The notes: generated by a model from the sequence alone, not told the origin. DNA of 34,429 nucleotides from Streptosporangiaceae bacterium (GCA_030039095.1 JASHQP010000731.1:1-34429); one strand, 5' to 3'. Numbered from the stretch's first letter, positions 6,886 to 14,537 are shown. Made by a program: numbers and translations.

Positions 6886-8369
6886 GCTCCCACCCCAAGC
6901 TGGTGAACCGCGCGGGAGAGCAGCCCGGTCAGCTCGGCCGGCGGGTGGAGCCCGAGCATGAGCAGCACGGCGACCCCGGCGACCACGGGCACCACCATCC
7001 ACGCGCTGGGCTCGCCCCTGGTGAGCACCGCCCCGCTGCCGGTGGTCCCGGCCCGGCGAGGCGTCAGCAGCATCCGGTTGCTCGCCAGTGTCAGGCCGAA
7101 GAACGCGATCGTCACGAGCACGATCAAGATGGCGGCAGCGGTATCGGACGAGGCGCTGAAGCCACCCTCCACGATCTCGAATTCGCTGCGGAAGATGCCG
7201 AACGGTGGCATCGCGCACAGCGTGAGGACCGCGATGCCGAACAGCGGCCCGCTCCACGGCAGCAGGTCCAGGCCGCCGGTGATCGAAGACATGCTCTTGC
7301 TGCCGAACTTGTGCACGAGCACCCCGGCACCCATGAAAGCGTTGCCCTTGGCCGCGGCGTGAGCGAGCACATGCAGCAGCACTCCTGCCAGCGCGATCGG
7401 TGCACCGAAGCTCACCCCGATCGCCAGGATGCCCATGTGCTCGACGCTGGAATACGCCAGCATGCGTTTCACATTCTGCTGCTCGAGCAGGTAGAGCGCG
7501 GCGAGCAGCAGCGACGCGACCCCAAATACCAGCAGTACGTCACGGGGGAAACGCGGCCCGAGCACCACGGACGCGACCTGGTAGTACCGCAGGATCGCGT
7601 AGAAGCTGACCGCGAGCAGCGATCCGGACAGCAGCGCCGATACCGGAGTCGGCGCCTCGGAGTGCGCGTCCGGCAGCCAGGTGTGCACGGGCACTAGGCC
7701 CATCTTCGTACCGAACCCGACCACCGCCAGCACGAACGCCAGCCGGACCGGGGTTTGGGGTAGCCGGGCGCCCGCGTGCAGCAGCGGAATGAACGAGAGG
7801 TCGTAGTGCTCGCCGAGCACCCGGGATCCGGCGTAGTAGGCGAAGATCGTCGCGAGCAGCGCGAGACCGAGGCCAGCCGAGGCGATGAGGATGTACTTCC
7901 AGGCCGCTTCGGCGGCCCCGTCGGTGTCCTCGATCGCCACCAGCAGGGCTGAGATCACGGTGGTGATCTCGATTGCAATCCACAGCAGCGCCAGGTTGCT
8001 CATGAGCGGCGCTGCCAGCATCGTCCAGGCAAAGAGATTCAGCCCCGTGTAGAACCTCCTGGAGTACCGCGAGTAGCCGACCCCGCCCCGTCGCCTGCTG
8101 GGAGCCAGGTAGCCGATCGAGTACACGGCGACCGCGGCGTAAAGGAAGCTCGTGGCCAGCAGGAAAACGGTGCTGATCGCGTCCACCCGCAGGTATGACA
8201 GGTAGCTGAGGTCCCGGTGAGCGGCCGCCGGGACCAGTGCGAGGACCAGCCCGAAACAGACCACGCCGGTGGCTGCGGTGACGGCCTCGGTCACGACGGC
8301 CGGGGCACGCAACGACACCAGAGCCGCCGCGAATGGCAAGACGAGCAGCAACAAGATCACCACGAGCAT
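6882..8369 (-). CDS. hycQ: HycQ/HyfF-like (NuoL/M type) membrane subunit
   Basis: A 495-residue membrane protein of the NuoL/NuoM/HyfF family with about thirteen to fourteen helices. Family features include 'GFGTKMGLVPVHTWLPDAHSEAP', of which TKMGLVP and HTWLPDAHSEAP are the diagnostic parts, the YSSVEHMG segment and the helix 'HAAAKGNAFMGAG' with a conserved Lys. These residues line the ion pathway in complex I. The ATG at 8369 follows the hycP-like stop by three bases, and its TGA overlaps the hycE-like GTG. It is one of two such subunits in the operon, the other being at 2502-4565, and the second operon appears to encode its counterpart from position 65 onward. Confidence 0.9.
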   Translation of the reverse strand: MLVVILLLLVLPFAAALVSLRAPAVVTEAVTAATGVVCFGLVLALVPAAAHRDLSYLSYLRVDAISTVFLLATSFLYAAVAVYSIGYLAPSRRRGGVGYSRYSRRFYTGLNLFAWTMLAAPLMSNLALLWIAIEITTVISALLVAIEDTDGAAEAAWKYILIASAGLGLALLATIFAYYAGSRVLGEHYDLSFIPLLHAGARLPQTPVRLAFVLAVVGFGTKMGLVPVHTWLPDAHSEAPTPVSALLSGSLLAVSFYAILRYYQVASVVLGPRFPRDVLLVFGVASLLLAALYLLEQQNVKRMLAYSSVEHMGILAIGVSFGAPIALAGVLLHVLAHAAAKGNAFMGAGVLVHKFGSKSMSSITGGLDLLPWSGPLFGIAVLTLCAMPPFGIFRSEFEIVEGGFSASSDTAAAILIVLVTIAFFGLTLASNRMLLTPRRAGTTGSGAVLTRGEPSAWMVVPVVAGVAVLLMLGLHPPAELTGLLSRAVHQLGVGA

Positions 8370-8372
8370 CGC

Positions 8373-9086
8373 TCAGCCCCGCAGACTAGTCAGGTCGGCG
8401 GTGGACAGCGACTCGGCCCGCCCGTGGTGCACCCGGATCAGCAGCTCCAGCACAACGACGGCGACCAGCAGGTCGAACAGGAACGCCACTTCGAGGAACA
8501 GCGGCAGCCCGGCGGCGACCACGAGCGACGCCAGGGAGATCCCGTTCTCCAGCGACAAGAAGCCGATCGCCTGGGATGCCACGTCACGTCGCATGATCAT
8601 CAGCACGAACGCCACCAGCACTACGGATACGGAGATCTCCAGGGCTGTGGGCGGCAGGGCGGAACTATGAATATCCAGGGCCCGGGCCGAGAAGAAGCCG
8701 AACGCGGCGACGGCGATCGCCAGCAGCACGGTGTTGGCCAGGCCCAGCGAGCCGCTGCCGGCAATCTCGGTCCAGCCCAGGGCCGGCTCGTCCTTGCCCG
8801 CCCGGCCCATGCCACGCAGCAGCCTGCGCAGCACGACCGGGACGATCACGACCTTCAGCGCCGCCGAAAGCGCCGCGAGGACATACAGGTCCGGCAGGTG
8901 CCGCACGGCGCCAACCAGGATCGCGAGCACGGAGATGAGAGCGGCCTGAACCGCATAGAGGCGCACCTGATCGCGAATCAGCGCCTGCCGGAACATGCCG
9001 AACTCGGCCAGCAGCACACCCAGCGCGATCACGCTGGATTCGCCCGAGTAAACGCTCGGCGCCGCCACCGCGGCCGTCGCCGACAT
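8373..9086 (-). CDS. hycP: HycP/HyfE-like membrane subunit (first operon)
   Basis: A 237-residue, very hydrophobic protein with about seven membrane helices and few polar motifs, as expected for HyfE/HycP. It contains 'IGFLSLENGISL', close to the matching stretch of the paralogue at 62-736. It begins with an ATG that overlaps the hycD-like stop (TGATG). Position between the hycD- and hycQ-like genes is the same in both operons and matches the Rv0084-Rv0085-Rv0086 order I recall from Mycobacterium tuberculosis. No cofactor site is expected. Confidence 0.83.
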   Translation of the reverse strand: MSATAAVAAPSVYSGESSVIALGVLLAEFGMFRQALIRDQVRLYAVQAALISVLAILVGAVRHLPDLYVLAALSAALKVVIVPVVLRRLLRGMGRAGKDEPALGWTEIAGSGSLGLANTVLLAIAVAAFGFFSARALDIHSSALPPTALEISVSVVLVAFVLMIMRRDVASQAIGFLSLENGISLASLVVAAGLPLFLEVAFLFDLLVAVVVLELLIRVHHGRAESLSTADLTSLRG

Positions 9087-10048
9087 CAGCCACCCCCAAG
9101 GTAAAGCGTGAACACTCCGAGCACCGCGAGCAGGAAAGCCGCGGAAACGAATTCAGTGATCTTGAACAGGCGCAGCTTGGCGAACGAGTTGTCGATAACG
9201 GCCACAACGATCCCCAGCACGGCCGCCTTGCCGACCAGCGCGACGATCGCCAGCGCCACGGCAGGCCACCGCGTGGTGGCGGCCAGACCCCAGGGCGCGA
9301 CGAAGATGTTGATCAGGATCGTGTAGAGGATCAGCTGCTTCATCCACGATCCCCACTTCAGCAGCGCGAAGTAGGGACCGGAGTGCTCGAACGGCCGCGC
9401 CTCCTCGATCATCCCGAACTCGTTCGTGCCGGTGTGCGTCTCCACCGGTATCCGGCCGGTCTCCGCCAGGATCACCATGAACAGCGCGGCCGCGGCGAGC
9501 AGGTGGGCGGGCCGCACGATCTGGCTCGCCGACGAGCGCACGGTAGCGGCCAGCGCGTACGGCAGGTCGGTCCCGGTCACCAGCGCGACGACGAAGATCA
9601 CGAACAGCACGACGGGCTCGGTGATCGCGCTGAACGTCTTCGCCCGGCTGGCGCCAAGCTGGGCGTACGGGCTCCCGGTCTCCGAGGCAGCGATCGCGAC
9701 CAGGAAGCTGGCCAGGGCCAGAATGAGCCCGCCGCCGAGGATGTCGCCCATGTAGCCGAGCGGCAGCCCGAAGCTGGTCAGCACCGGGATCAGCAGCGGC
9801 ACGGTCAAATAACACGCCGCCGCGCCCACCGGCGCGGCCAGGAACACCCAGCTGGCCCCCTCGGGTGCCAGCGCCTCCTTGCGGAGCAGCTTGGCCAGGT
9901 CGTAGTACGGCTGCAGCACCCGCGGGCCGGCGCGGCCTTGCAGCCGCGCCTCCACGCGCGCGATCACGCCCGAGATCCCAGGTGCCGCAAGCGCGATGGT
10001 CGCGACCTGCAAGAACTGAACAACCGGTATCGGAAGGGTTCCGCTCAC
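9086..10048 (-). CDS. hycD: HycD/HyfC-like (NuoH family) membrane subunit, first operon
   Basis: A 320-residue NuoH/HyfC family subunit with about eight helices. The loop RAGPRVLQPYYDLAKLLRKE and the segments GRIPVETHTG and EFGMIEEARPFE are family-typical and close to the paralogue at 741-1694. It links the quinone/hydrogenase-like arm to the antiporter-like arm. The GTG start at 10048 overlaps the TGA of a 27-codon leader ORF (GTGA), and there is no strong SD of its own. Translation is therefore probably coupled to that leader, whose SD is under control of the fluoride aptamer at 10171-10219. Confidence 0.9.
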   Translation of the reverse strand: MSGTLPIPVVQFLQVATIALAAPGISGVIARVEARLQGRAGPRVLQPYYDLAKLLRKEALAPEGASWVFLAAPVGAAACYLTVPLLIPVLTSFGLPLGYMGDILGGGLILALASFLVAIAASETGSPYAQLGASRAKTFSAITEPVVLFVIFVVALVTGTDLPYALAATVRSSASQIVRPAHLLAAAALFMVILAETGRIPVETHTGTNEFGMIEEARPFEHSGPYFALLKWGSWMKQLILYTILINIFVAPWGLAATTRWPAVALAIVALVGKAAVLGIVVAVIDNSFAKLRLFKITEFVSAAFLLAVLGVFTLYLGGG

Positions 10049-10128
10049 CGGTCCGCACCCGCGACCTGGGACAGGGGCACTATGCCCCCACTACTTTTGC
10101 CGGGCGGCTCCGGCGCCACGTCCGTCAC
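10045..10128 (-). CDS. 27-codon leader ORF coupled to the hycD-like gene
   Basis: GTG at 10128 with AGGAGG six bases upstream reads MTDVAPEPPGKSSGG and continues for 27 residues to a TGA that overlaps the hycD-like GTG. It is hydrophilic, Pro/Gly-rich and has no recognised domain. Because it owns the only strong SD between the aptamer and the operon, it probably serves as the translation entry point. It could also be a true small subunit; I cannot tell. Confidence 0.55.
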   Translation of the reverse strand: MTDVAPEPPGKSSGGIVPLSQVAGADR

Positions 10129-10170
10129 TGCTTGCCTCCTGTAAGCCCGCCGGGTCTCCCAGGCGAGATT

Positions 10171-10219
10171 GCAGAGGCCATTAGCGACACCTTCCGCGGT
10201 TACGGCGAGCCTCATCACC
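10171..10219 (-). ncRNA. Fluoride riboswitch (crcB RNA), copy 3
   Basis: Minus strand: GGTG, loop ATGAGGCT, CGCC (one G-T pair in the stem), GTAACCGC, P3 (GCG/CGC), then TAATGGCCTCTGC. All the conserved positions are present except A49, which is G here. The 3' strand GCCTC is exactly complementary to GAGGC within the leader ORF's AGGAGGC SD region (10134-10140), a clear SD-sequestering alternative. It is inferred to control the complete hyc-like operon. Confidence 0.93.
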
Positions 10220-10227
10220 AGCCCCTC

Positions 10228-10257
10228 ATTGTGGCGCAAGCCCTGCTGCTCCTGCAA
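10228..10257 (-). promoter_or_regulatory. Promoter for the fluoride riboswitch/hyc-like operon
   Basis: Minus strand: -35 TTGCAG (10252-10257), 18-base spacer, -10 CACAAT (10228-10233), with the aptamer starting about nine bases later. The -35 lies within 30 bases of the plus-strand leader that begins at 10283, so the two divergent transcription units share this region. Confidence 0.6.
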
Positions 10258-10282
10258 ATTCACTCGGCTAAGCTGCGGTACC

Positions 10283-10332
10283 GGCGGAGGGGCCCGCCGT
10301 CGACCGCGGATGAGCCGCCAACGGTCCCTGCC
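10283..10332 (+). ncRNA. Fluoride-aptamer-like variant RNA, copy A (MFS gene leader)
   Basis: GGCG (10283-10286), loop GAGGGGCC, CGCC (10295-10298), a P3 hairpin (GCGG/CCGC), then CAACGGTCCCTGCC. This is the fluoride scaffold with changed bases: loop ATGAGGCY becomes GAGGGGCY, and the 3' block TGATGGCCTCTAC becomes CAACGGTCCCTGC. The loop AGGGG/TCCCT pseudoknot is preserved. The strand CCCT can also pair with AGGG just downstream, and CCAG with CTGG directly before the SD (GGAGG, 10340-10344). The MFS GTG follows at 10353. The same pattern occurs five more times in the window. Confidence 0.75.
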
Positions 10333-10352
10333 AGGGGCTGGAGGATGGTCAG

Positions 10353-11567
10353 GTGCCCGAGCCCGGTGGTTCTGGATCCAGCCGGGTGCCGTTGCCTCGG
10401 CGAGCGGCCCAAGCGTCCCCAGCTCTCAAGTTTGTGCTGATGGTCGGCGTCATGAGTTTCTTCGCTGACTTTACCTACGAAGGGTCGCGCTCGGTCATCG
10501 GCCCTTACCTGGGCGCGCTCGGCGCCGGGGCGCTGGCGATCAGCGTGATCAGCGGGCTGGGCGAGTTCCTCGGTTACGGACTGCGCCTGTTCTCTGGGCG
10601 CAGCGCCGACCGGACCGGACGGTACTGGCCGATCACGATCGGCGGTTATGCGGTCCAGATGGCAGCGGTACCGCTGCTCGCGCTGGCCAGGAACTGGCAG
10701 CTGGCCGCGCTGCTGATCATCGCCGAGCGGATCGGCAAGGCCACCCGAAACCCGCCGCGGGACGCGATGCTGTCGCACGCAGCGCGGGAAATGGGGTACG
10801 GCTGGGGCTTTGGCGTACACGAGGCGCTGGATCAGTTCGGCGCGATGTTCGGCCCCCTGCTCGTCGCGGTGGTCTTGGCGGTGAGCGGGCACGACTACCG
10901 GCTGGCGTTCGCGGCCCTCGCGATCCCGGCCGCGATCACGCTGTCGCTGGTGCTGATCGCACGCAGATTCTTCCCGCGACCGCAGGATCTTGCGGCCGGC
11001 CCGGACGGAGTAACCACTGGGGGCCTACCGCGGGTGTTCTGGGTGTACCTGGCCGCAGCCGCTCTGGCCGCCTCGGGGTTCGCGGACTTCCCGCTGATCG
11101 CGTTCCACTGGCAGCAGGCCGCTACCATGCAGCCGCCGCTCATCCCTGTGTTCTACGCGGTCGCGATGGCGGTCAGTGGCGTCGGGTCTCTTATCTTCGG
11201 GCGCCTATTCGACCGGTCCGGAATCGGGGTGCTGATCCCGCTGACCGTGGCAACCGCCGGGTATGCACCGCTGGTATTCCTCGGCGGCCTGTGGGCCGGG
11301 CTGGCGGGCGTAGCGCTGTGGGGGCTCGGAATGGGAGTTCAGGAGTCGATCATTCCCGCCGCCGTTGCGCCGATGGTTTCGCCAGACCGCCGGGCGTCCG
11401 CGTACGGACTCTTCACCGGCGCCTACGGCACAGCCTGGGTGCTGGGCAGCATCGTAATTGGCCTGCTGTTCGACACCTCGCTCGGTGCGGTCACCGCTTT
11501 CGCCGTGGCCGCTCAACTCGCGGCGATCCCATTCCTCCTGATCGTCCGCTCGCGCACGACAGCCTAG
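10353..11567 (+). CDS. MFS transporter
   Basis: A 404-residue major facilitator permease with about twelve helices. The cytoplasmic loop 2/3 region has 'SGRSADRTGRYWP', a G-R-x-x-D-R-x-G-R type signature, and the mid-protein counterpart is 'FGRLFDRSGIGVLIP'. Substrate is unknown. The GTG at 10353 has GGAGG nine bases upstream; the first 25 residues are polar before helix 1. It follows variant RNA copy A and is transcribed divergently from the hyc-like operon. Its TAG shares bases with the TAG of the convergent NUDIX gene (CCTAGG). An export role tied to the RNA's ligand is possible but is only inference. Confidence 0.88.
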   Translation: MPEPGGSGSSRVPLPRRAAQASPALKFVLMVGVMSFFADFTYEGSRSVIGPYLGALGAGALAISVISGLGEFLGYGLRLFSGRSADRTGRYWPITIGGYAVQMAAVPLLALARNWQLAALLIIAERIGKATRNPPRDAMLSHAAREMGYGWGFGVHEALDQFGAMFGPLLVAVVLAVSGHDYRLAFAALAIPAAITLSLVLIARRFFPRPQDLAAGPDGVTTGGLPRVFWVYLAAAALAASGFADFPLIAFHWQQAATMQPPLIPVFYAVAMAVSGVGSLIFGRLFDRSGIGVLIPLTVATAGYAPLVFLGGLWAGLAGVALWGLGMGVQESIIPAAVAPMVSPDRRASAYGLFTGAYGTAWVLGSIVIGLLFDTSLGAVTAFAVAAQLAAIPFLLIVRSRTTA

Positions 11568-12028
11568 GGCTCGCGCGCCGGCCGCCAAAGGTTGGCCAGG
11601 TAAGGGGCGTACAGTTCGCGGTGGCGGTCGAGCATCGCGCGCAGGTGGCCGGCCACGGGTGGCCGCAGGTCCAGCTCCTGTATCCGGTCAACCGGGACGA
11701 ACACTGGCGCCAGGCCCTTCTCGAGCTGCTCAGGCATCTGGTCGGGTGCCGGATCGGCAGCCAAGAATACGATGTCGACGGTGCGCGGGCCGGAGTCCGG
11801 ACCGCTGGCTTCCAGTACGTACGCCACCCTGTCGGGGTTGACGTAAAGACCGGTCTCCTCGCGCACCTCACGGCGTGCGCACGCCGCCATACTCTCGCCG
11901 GGCCGGGGAGTGCCGCCGGGCAGTACCCAGTCGCCAGCACCGCTGCCAACACGATGCACCAGCAGAACCGTTCGCTTGCGGAGGACAATGGCCGAGCAGC
12001 GCAGCTCTACGCCGTCAGGCATGTTCAT
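11564..12028 (-). CDS. NUDIX hydrolase
   Basis: A 154-residue protein with a complete NUDIX box, G-x5-E-x7-R-E-x-x-E-E-x-G: GTPRPGE, then seven residues, then REVREETGL. These residues bind the metal that hydrolyses a nucleoside-diphosphate-linked substrate; which substrate is unknown. The preferred start is ATG at 12028 with AAGGAG upstream; a second ATG at 12022 has better spacing from the same SD. It lies convergent to the MFS gene with overlapping stops and just downstream of the PAP2-type gene on the same strand. Confidence 0.88.
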   Translation of the reverse strand: MNMPDGVELRCSAIVLRKRTVLLVHRVGSGAGDWVLPGGTPRPGESMAACARREVREETGLYVNPDRVAYVLEASGPDSGPRTVDIVFLAADPAPDQMPEQLEKGLAPVFVPVDRIQELDLRPPVAGHLRAMLDRHRELYAPYLANLWRPAREP

Positions 12029-12056
12029 GCAACTCCTTAGGTATCTGCCGGTCCGG

Positions 12057-12767
12057 CTATGCCCGGCCGGACTTCGCTGGTGCCGCCGAGGCGACGTCCG
12101 CGAGCTGCAGCCAGCCTTCGGCAAACAGCCACGCGGACAGTACGTCACTGGGCCAGTGCACGCCGAGATAAATCCTGCTCGAGCCCACGCATACGGCAAC
12201 GAGAAGCGGAACGCCGTGCCTGCCTAGGCCGCTGGTTGTACATCTAACGCAAGCTCCTGCCGTCAGGACCGCCAGCGACGTGTGCTTCGAAGGCATGCTG
12301 AATCCCTCGGGCTCGGTCAGCCATATCGCGTCAGGCGGCCGGGGCCGGGCAATCGCCCGGGACAGGATGCGGCGGACGACCGCTCCGGTGACCACCGCAA
12401 GGCCCGGCACGCACGCCTGCTGCCAGCTGCCCCGCCGCATCGCCATGGCGGTGGCGGCGGCTATGGAGATGGCCACGAAACGTGGCTCACCGAGCGAGCT
12501 GACCGTCCGGGCGGTTCGCACCGCGGCCGGGTTGCGCCCATTCTCGGCCAGCCTGATCACTGCCTGGTCGAGCCTGCCGATCAGGCCGTGTCCCGGCCGG
12601 GCGACGATCGCGGCGAGGCCGGCGAACGCTAGCGCGCTTCCGCAGGCGTGCCTAACCACCGTGCGCTCGAGTCCGGCCACAGCCCCGCTCCTCTCGGCTA
12701 GCCAGCAGGACCCATTGGCCACCGGGGCAATGCGCACGCGCCAATGCGCGGCTTCGGCGGGATCCAT
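12057..12767 (-). CDS. PAP2-type phosphatase-fold membrane protein with altered motif
   Basis: A 236-residue membrane protein of the PAP2/phosphatidic-acid phosphatase family. Motif 3, SRxxxxxHxxxD, is intact (SSRIYLGVHWPSDV). Motif 2, normally PSGH, reads PSKH. Motif 1, Kx6RP, is replaced by a related RARPRPP-like segment (IARPRPP) without a correctly spaced Lys. The catalytic His of motif 2 and His/Asp of motif 3 remain. Such enzymes dephosphorylate lipid phosphates; activity here is less certain because of the altered motifs. The N-terminal start is uncertain, as ATG at 12767 has no strong SD. It lies 29 bases upstream of the NUDIX start, probably in one unit. Confidence 0.75.
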   Translation of the reverse strand: MDPAEAAHWRVRIAPVANGSCWLAERSGAVAGLERTVVRHACGSALAFAGLAAIVARPGHGLIGRLDQAVIRLAENGRNPAAVRTARTVSSLGEPRFVAISIAAATAMAMRRGSWQQACVPGLAVVTGAVVRRILSRAIARPRPPDAIWLTEPEGFSMPSKHTSLAVLTAGACVRCTTSGLGRHGVPLLVAVCVGSSRIYLGVHWPSDVLSAWLFAEGWLQLADVASAAPAKSGRA

Positions 12768-12937
12768 CGCCGAGTGGGCTCGCCACTGCGATCATGATAG
12801 GCGAGGCCCGTCTCAGGCCGCACGCCCCGGTAGGTGGTGTCTGATGTTACGCGCCTACGCCCTGATCGATGACCACCTGAGCTGTACGCATCCCGCCTGC
12901 GCTGGCAGCCGCCGACCCGCCCGCCGGCCTTGCGAGG

Positions 12938-12966
12938 TTGGATTATCCGCTCGGCTACGCTATGAG
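12938..12966 (+). promoter_or_regulatory. Promoter for variant RNA copy B and HTH gene
   Basis: -35 TTGGAT (12938-12943), 17-base spacer, -10 TATGAG (12961-12966). The variant aptamer starts four bases after the -10, so the real start must be within or at the first bases of the aptamer stem, or a nearby alternative -10 is used. Confidence 0.45.
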
Positions 12967-12970
12967 CAAC

Positions 12971-13020
12971 GGCGGAGGGGCCCGCCGTAGACTGCGGAGA
13001 CGCCGCCAACGGTCCCTGCC
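12971..13020 (+). ncRNA. Fluoride-aptamer-like variant RNA, copy B (HTH gene leader)
   Basis: GGCG (12971-12974), loop GAGGGGCC, CGCC, GTAGACT, P3 (GCGG/CCGC), then CAACGGTCCCTGCC. It is nearly identical to copy A in the conserved blocks but differs in the P3 loop and linkers. Downstream, CCTGCC (13015-13020) pairs perfectly with GGCAGG (13025-13030), which abuts and overlaps the SD AGGAGG at 13028-13033. Forming this hairpin would break the pseudoknot and block the SD. The gene starts at GTG 13042. Confidence 0.77.
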
Positions 13021-13041
13021 AGCAGGCAGGAGGTTAGTGGC

Positions 13042-13962
13042 GTGCGCCCGAGCCACGACGCGGGCTGCTGCCCGTATGCATGGGGACCGGTTGATTCACC
13101 GGGTTCGACGCGTGACCACCCAACCGGGACCGTACCGGTCGAGACGGCAGCGCTGATCAGCCATCTCTATGACTGCCAGGGGCTCTCAACATATGAGATC
13201 GCGAAGCGCGTTGGACTCAGCCGGCAACGCGTCGGGCGATTGCTGAACAAGGCTGGGGTCGCGGTCAAACCACGTGGCGCGGGCCGACAGCGAAAGCCTG
13301 ACCCGCAGCAAGCCGCACTTACCGACCTCGCCGTCCGTCTCTACGAGAACTCGAATCTGTCGTCGCGTGAGATTTCGGTGCTTACCGGAATGCCAGAGCG
13401 GACGGTTAGAGACCGGCTGCGCGATCGGGGCGTACGCATGCGCACGCGAGGACGGGCCAACAGGGAGGACCGGGCAGCGGCGCCTGCGGAGGCGCTCGTT
13501 GAGCTGTACATCCGAGCAGGGCTGAGTGCGGCAGAGGCAGGCCGACGATTGGGGGTACCCGGCAGGGTGGTCCTCCGTACCGCGCACGATCAGGGCCTGC
13601 CGGTGCGCATCGGCGGGCCAGAGCCACGTCACGGACCCAGCGAGATAGAGCTGATCGATGCGCTGTATGCCGATCCGATGGTGCGGCAGATACTTTCCAA
13701 GAACGGGATCCTCCCCCGGCCGGCCGGAGGCCCGATCTGGCAGCGTTTTCCGGTGCCCGTATATATAAGCCCGGAGCTGGCGAGAGAACTGTACGTACCC
13801 TGTGGGCTAGGCCTGCGGCACATCGAGCTCATAACCGGCCAGCCGGCTGAGACCGTCCGAGATCTCCTGCGTGCGCAAGGAATCTCATTGCGGCAACAGG
13901 GCGGCAGATCACCGTTCATGCGAAGATGGCGGAGCGCAAATCGTGGCGCTCAACAGGCCTGA
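13042..13962 (+). CDS. Protein with four helix-turn-helix repeats
   Basis: A 306-residue soluble protein built of at least four HTH-like repeats: LSTYEIAKRVGLSRQRVGRLL (about residues 48-68), LSSREISVLTGMPERTVRDRL, LSAAEAGRRLGVPGRVVLRTA and LGLRHIELITGQPAETVRDLL, each followed by a short 'xxGV/I' turn as in resolvase- or transposase-type HTH units. No nuclease or recombinase domain is visible. It most likely binds DNA, as a regulator. The GTG start has AGGAGG eight bases upstream; the first 35 residues are poorly structured. It follows variant RNA copy B. Its target is unknown. Confidence 0.72.
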   Translation: MRPSHDAGCCPYAWGPVDSPGSTRDHPTGTVPVETAALISHLYDCQGLSTYEIAKRVGLSRQRVGRLLNKAGVAVKPRGAGRQRKPDPQQAALTDLAVRLYENSNLSSREISVLTGMPERTVRDRLRDRGVRMRTRGRANREDRAAAPAEALVELYIRAGLSAAEAGRRLGVPGRVVLRTAHDQGLPVRIGGPEPRHGPSEIELIDALYADPMVRQILSKNGILPRPAGGPIWQRFPVPVYISPELARELYVPCGLGLRHIELITGQPAETVRDLLRAQGISLRQQGGRSPFMRRWRSANRGAQQA

Positions 13963-14069
13963 CCTTTCCGCCTGGAGGCTTGCAGAAGATACGCAGCAAT
14001 GGCTCGCGCTCGGGAGTCGCACAGCCCGCCGGCCACGTCTGCAGCCAGGAACAGGTACTGTTGACGGTA

Positions 14070-14114
14070 GGCGGAGGGGCTCGCCGCAAACGCGCCAAGG
14101 CCAACGGTCCCTGT
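14070..14114 (+). ncRNA. Fluoride-aptamer-like variant RNA, copy C (ABC-F fragment leader)
   Basis: GGCG (14070-14073), loop GAGGGGCT, CGCC, then GCAAACGC, a short P3 (GCC-AA-GGC), and CAACGGTCCCTG. The linker AAAC matches the AAAC of the canonical fluoride aptamer. Downstream, CCTGT (14110-14114) pairs with ACAGG (14122-14126), which contains the SD (AGGA) of the gene at 14138. It is the shortest copy, because of the reduced P3. Confidence 0.72.
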
Positions 14115-14137
14115 GTGGCGAACAGGATGCGTGCGGC

Positions 14138-14437
14138 ATGAACCAGATCATCGCGGTCAATCACGCCCGGAAGTCTTTCGATGGCAGGGTCGCCCTTGAC
14201 GATGTGACGCTTGCCTTCCTGCCCAGCGCGAAGATTGGCGCTGCCGGGCCCAATGGCACCGGCAAGTCGACGTTGCCGCGGATGATGGCCGGCCGGGCCG
14301 CGCTCACGTGCCTGGCCAGCACACGCGGGCTGCGGTGGGCGCCTCTGGACCCGAGATCTGGCGTCATCCAGCTGGTCACTTACGATGGCGAGCACCTCGG
14401 CCACGTCCGCCGAGACAGCGCCTGCGCCACAGGCTAA
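14138..14437 (+). pseudogene. Truncated ABC-F (EttA-like) ATPase, N-terminal fragment
   Basis: 99 codons from ATG 14138 to TAA-less stop TAG/TAA at 14437. Residues 1-52 match the start of an EttA/ABC-F ATPase: the strand-and-loop KSFDGRVALDDVTLAF, then AKIGAAGPNGTGKST, which is a good Walker A (GPNGTGKST), then LPRMMAG. After about residue 52 the similarity ends: the expected linker, signature motif, Walker B and second ATPase domain (about 500 residues) are missing. It is therefore a fragment, perhaps a gene-decay product. The SD and variant RNA copy C in front are still intact. Intact ABC-F proteins act on the ribosome; this fragment should not. Confidence 0.6.
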
Positions 14438-14483
14438 GGATCAGCAGAACGCCGCCCTGAGGAGCGGCCGTTCACAGGGTCCA

Positions 14484-14537
14484 CGCGATGAGGCTCGCGC
14501 AGCACCTGGATCCATATCCGGGCTGATGGCTTCTACC
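14484..14537 (+). ncRNA. Fluoride riboswitch (crcB RNA), copy 4
   Basis: CGCG (14484-14487), loop ATGAGGCT, CGCG, CAGCACC, a P3 hairpin (CCTGGAT/ATCCGGG with one mismatch-type pair), then CTGATGGCTTCTACC. The pseudoknot is GAGGC/GCTTC with one G-T pair. Four bases on is a perfect 8-bp hairpin, ACGGCGTC-AGC-GACGCCGT (14542-14560), with no T-run after it. GGCTTC is complementary (one G-T pair) to GAGGCC in the SD region at 14572-14577. It leads into a block of two small ORFs, a DUF3040 gene and a dynamin-like GTPase. Confidence 0.87.
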
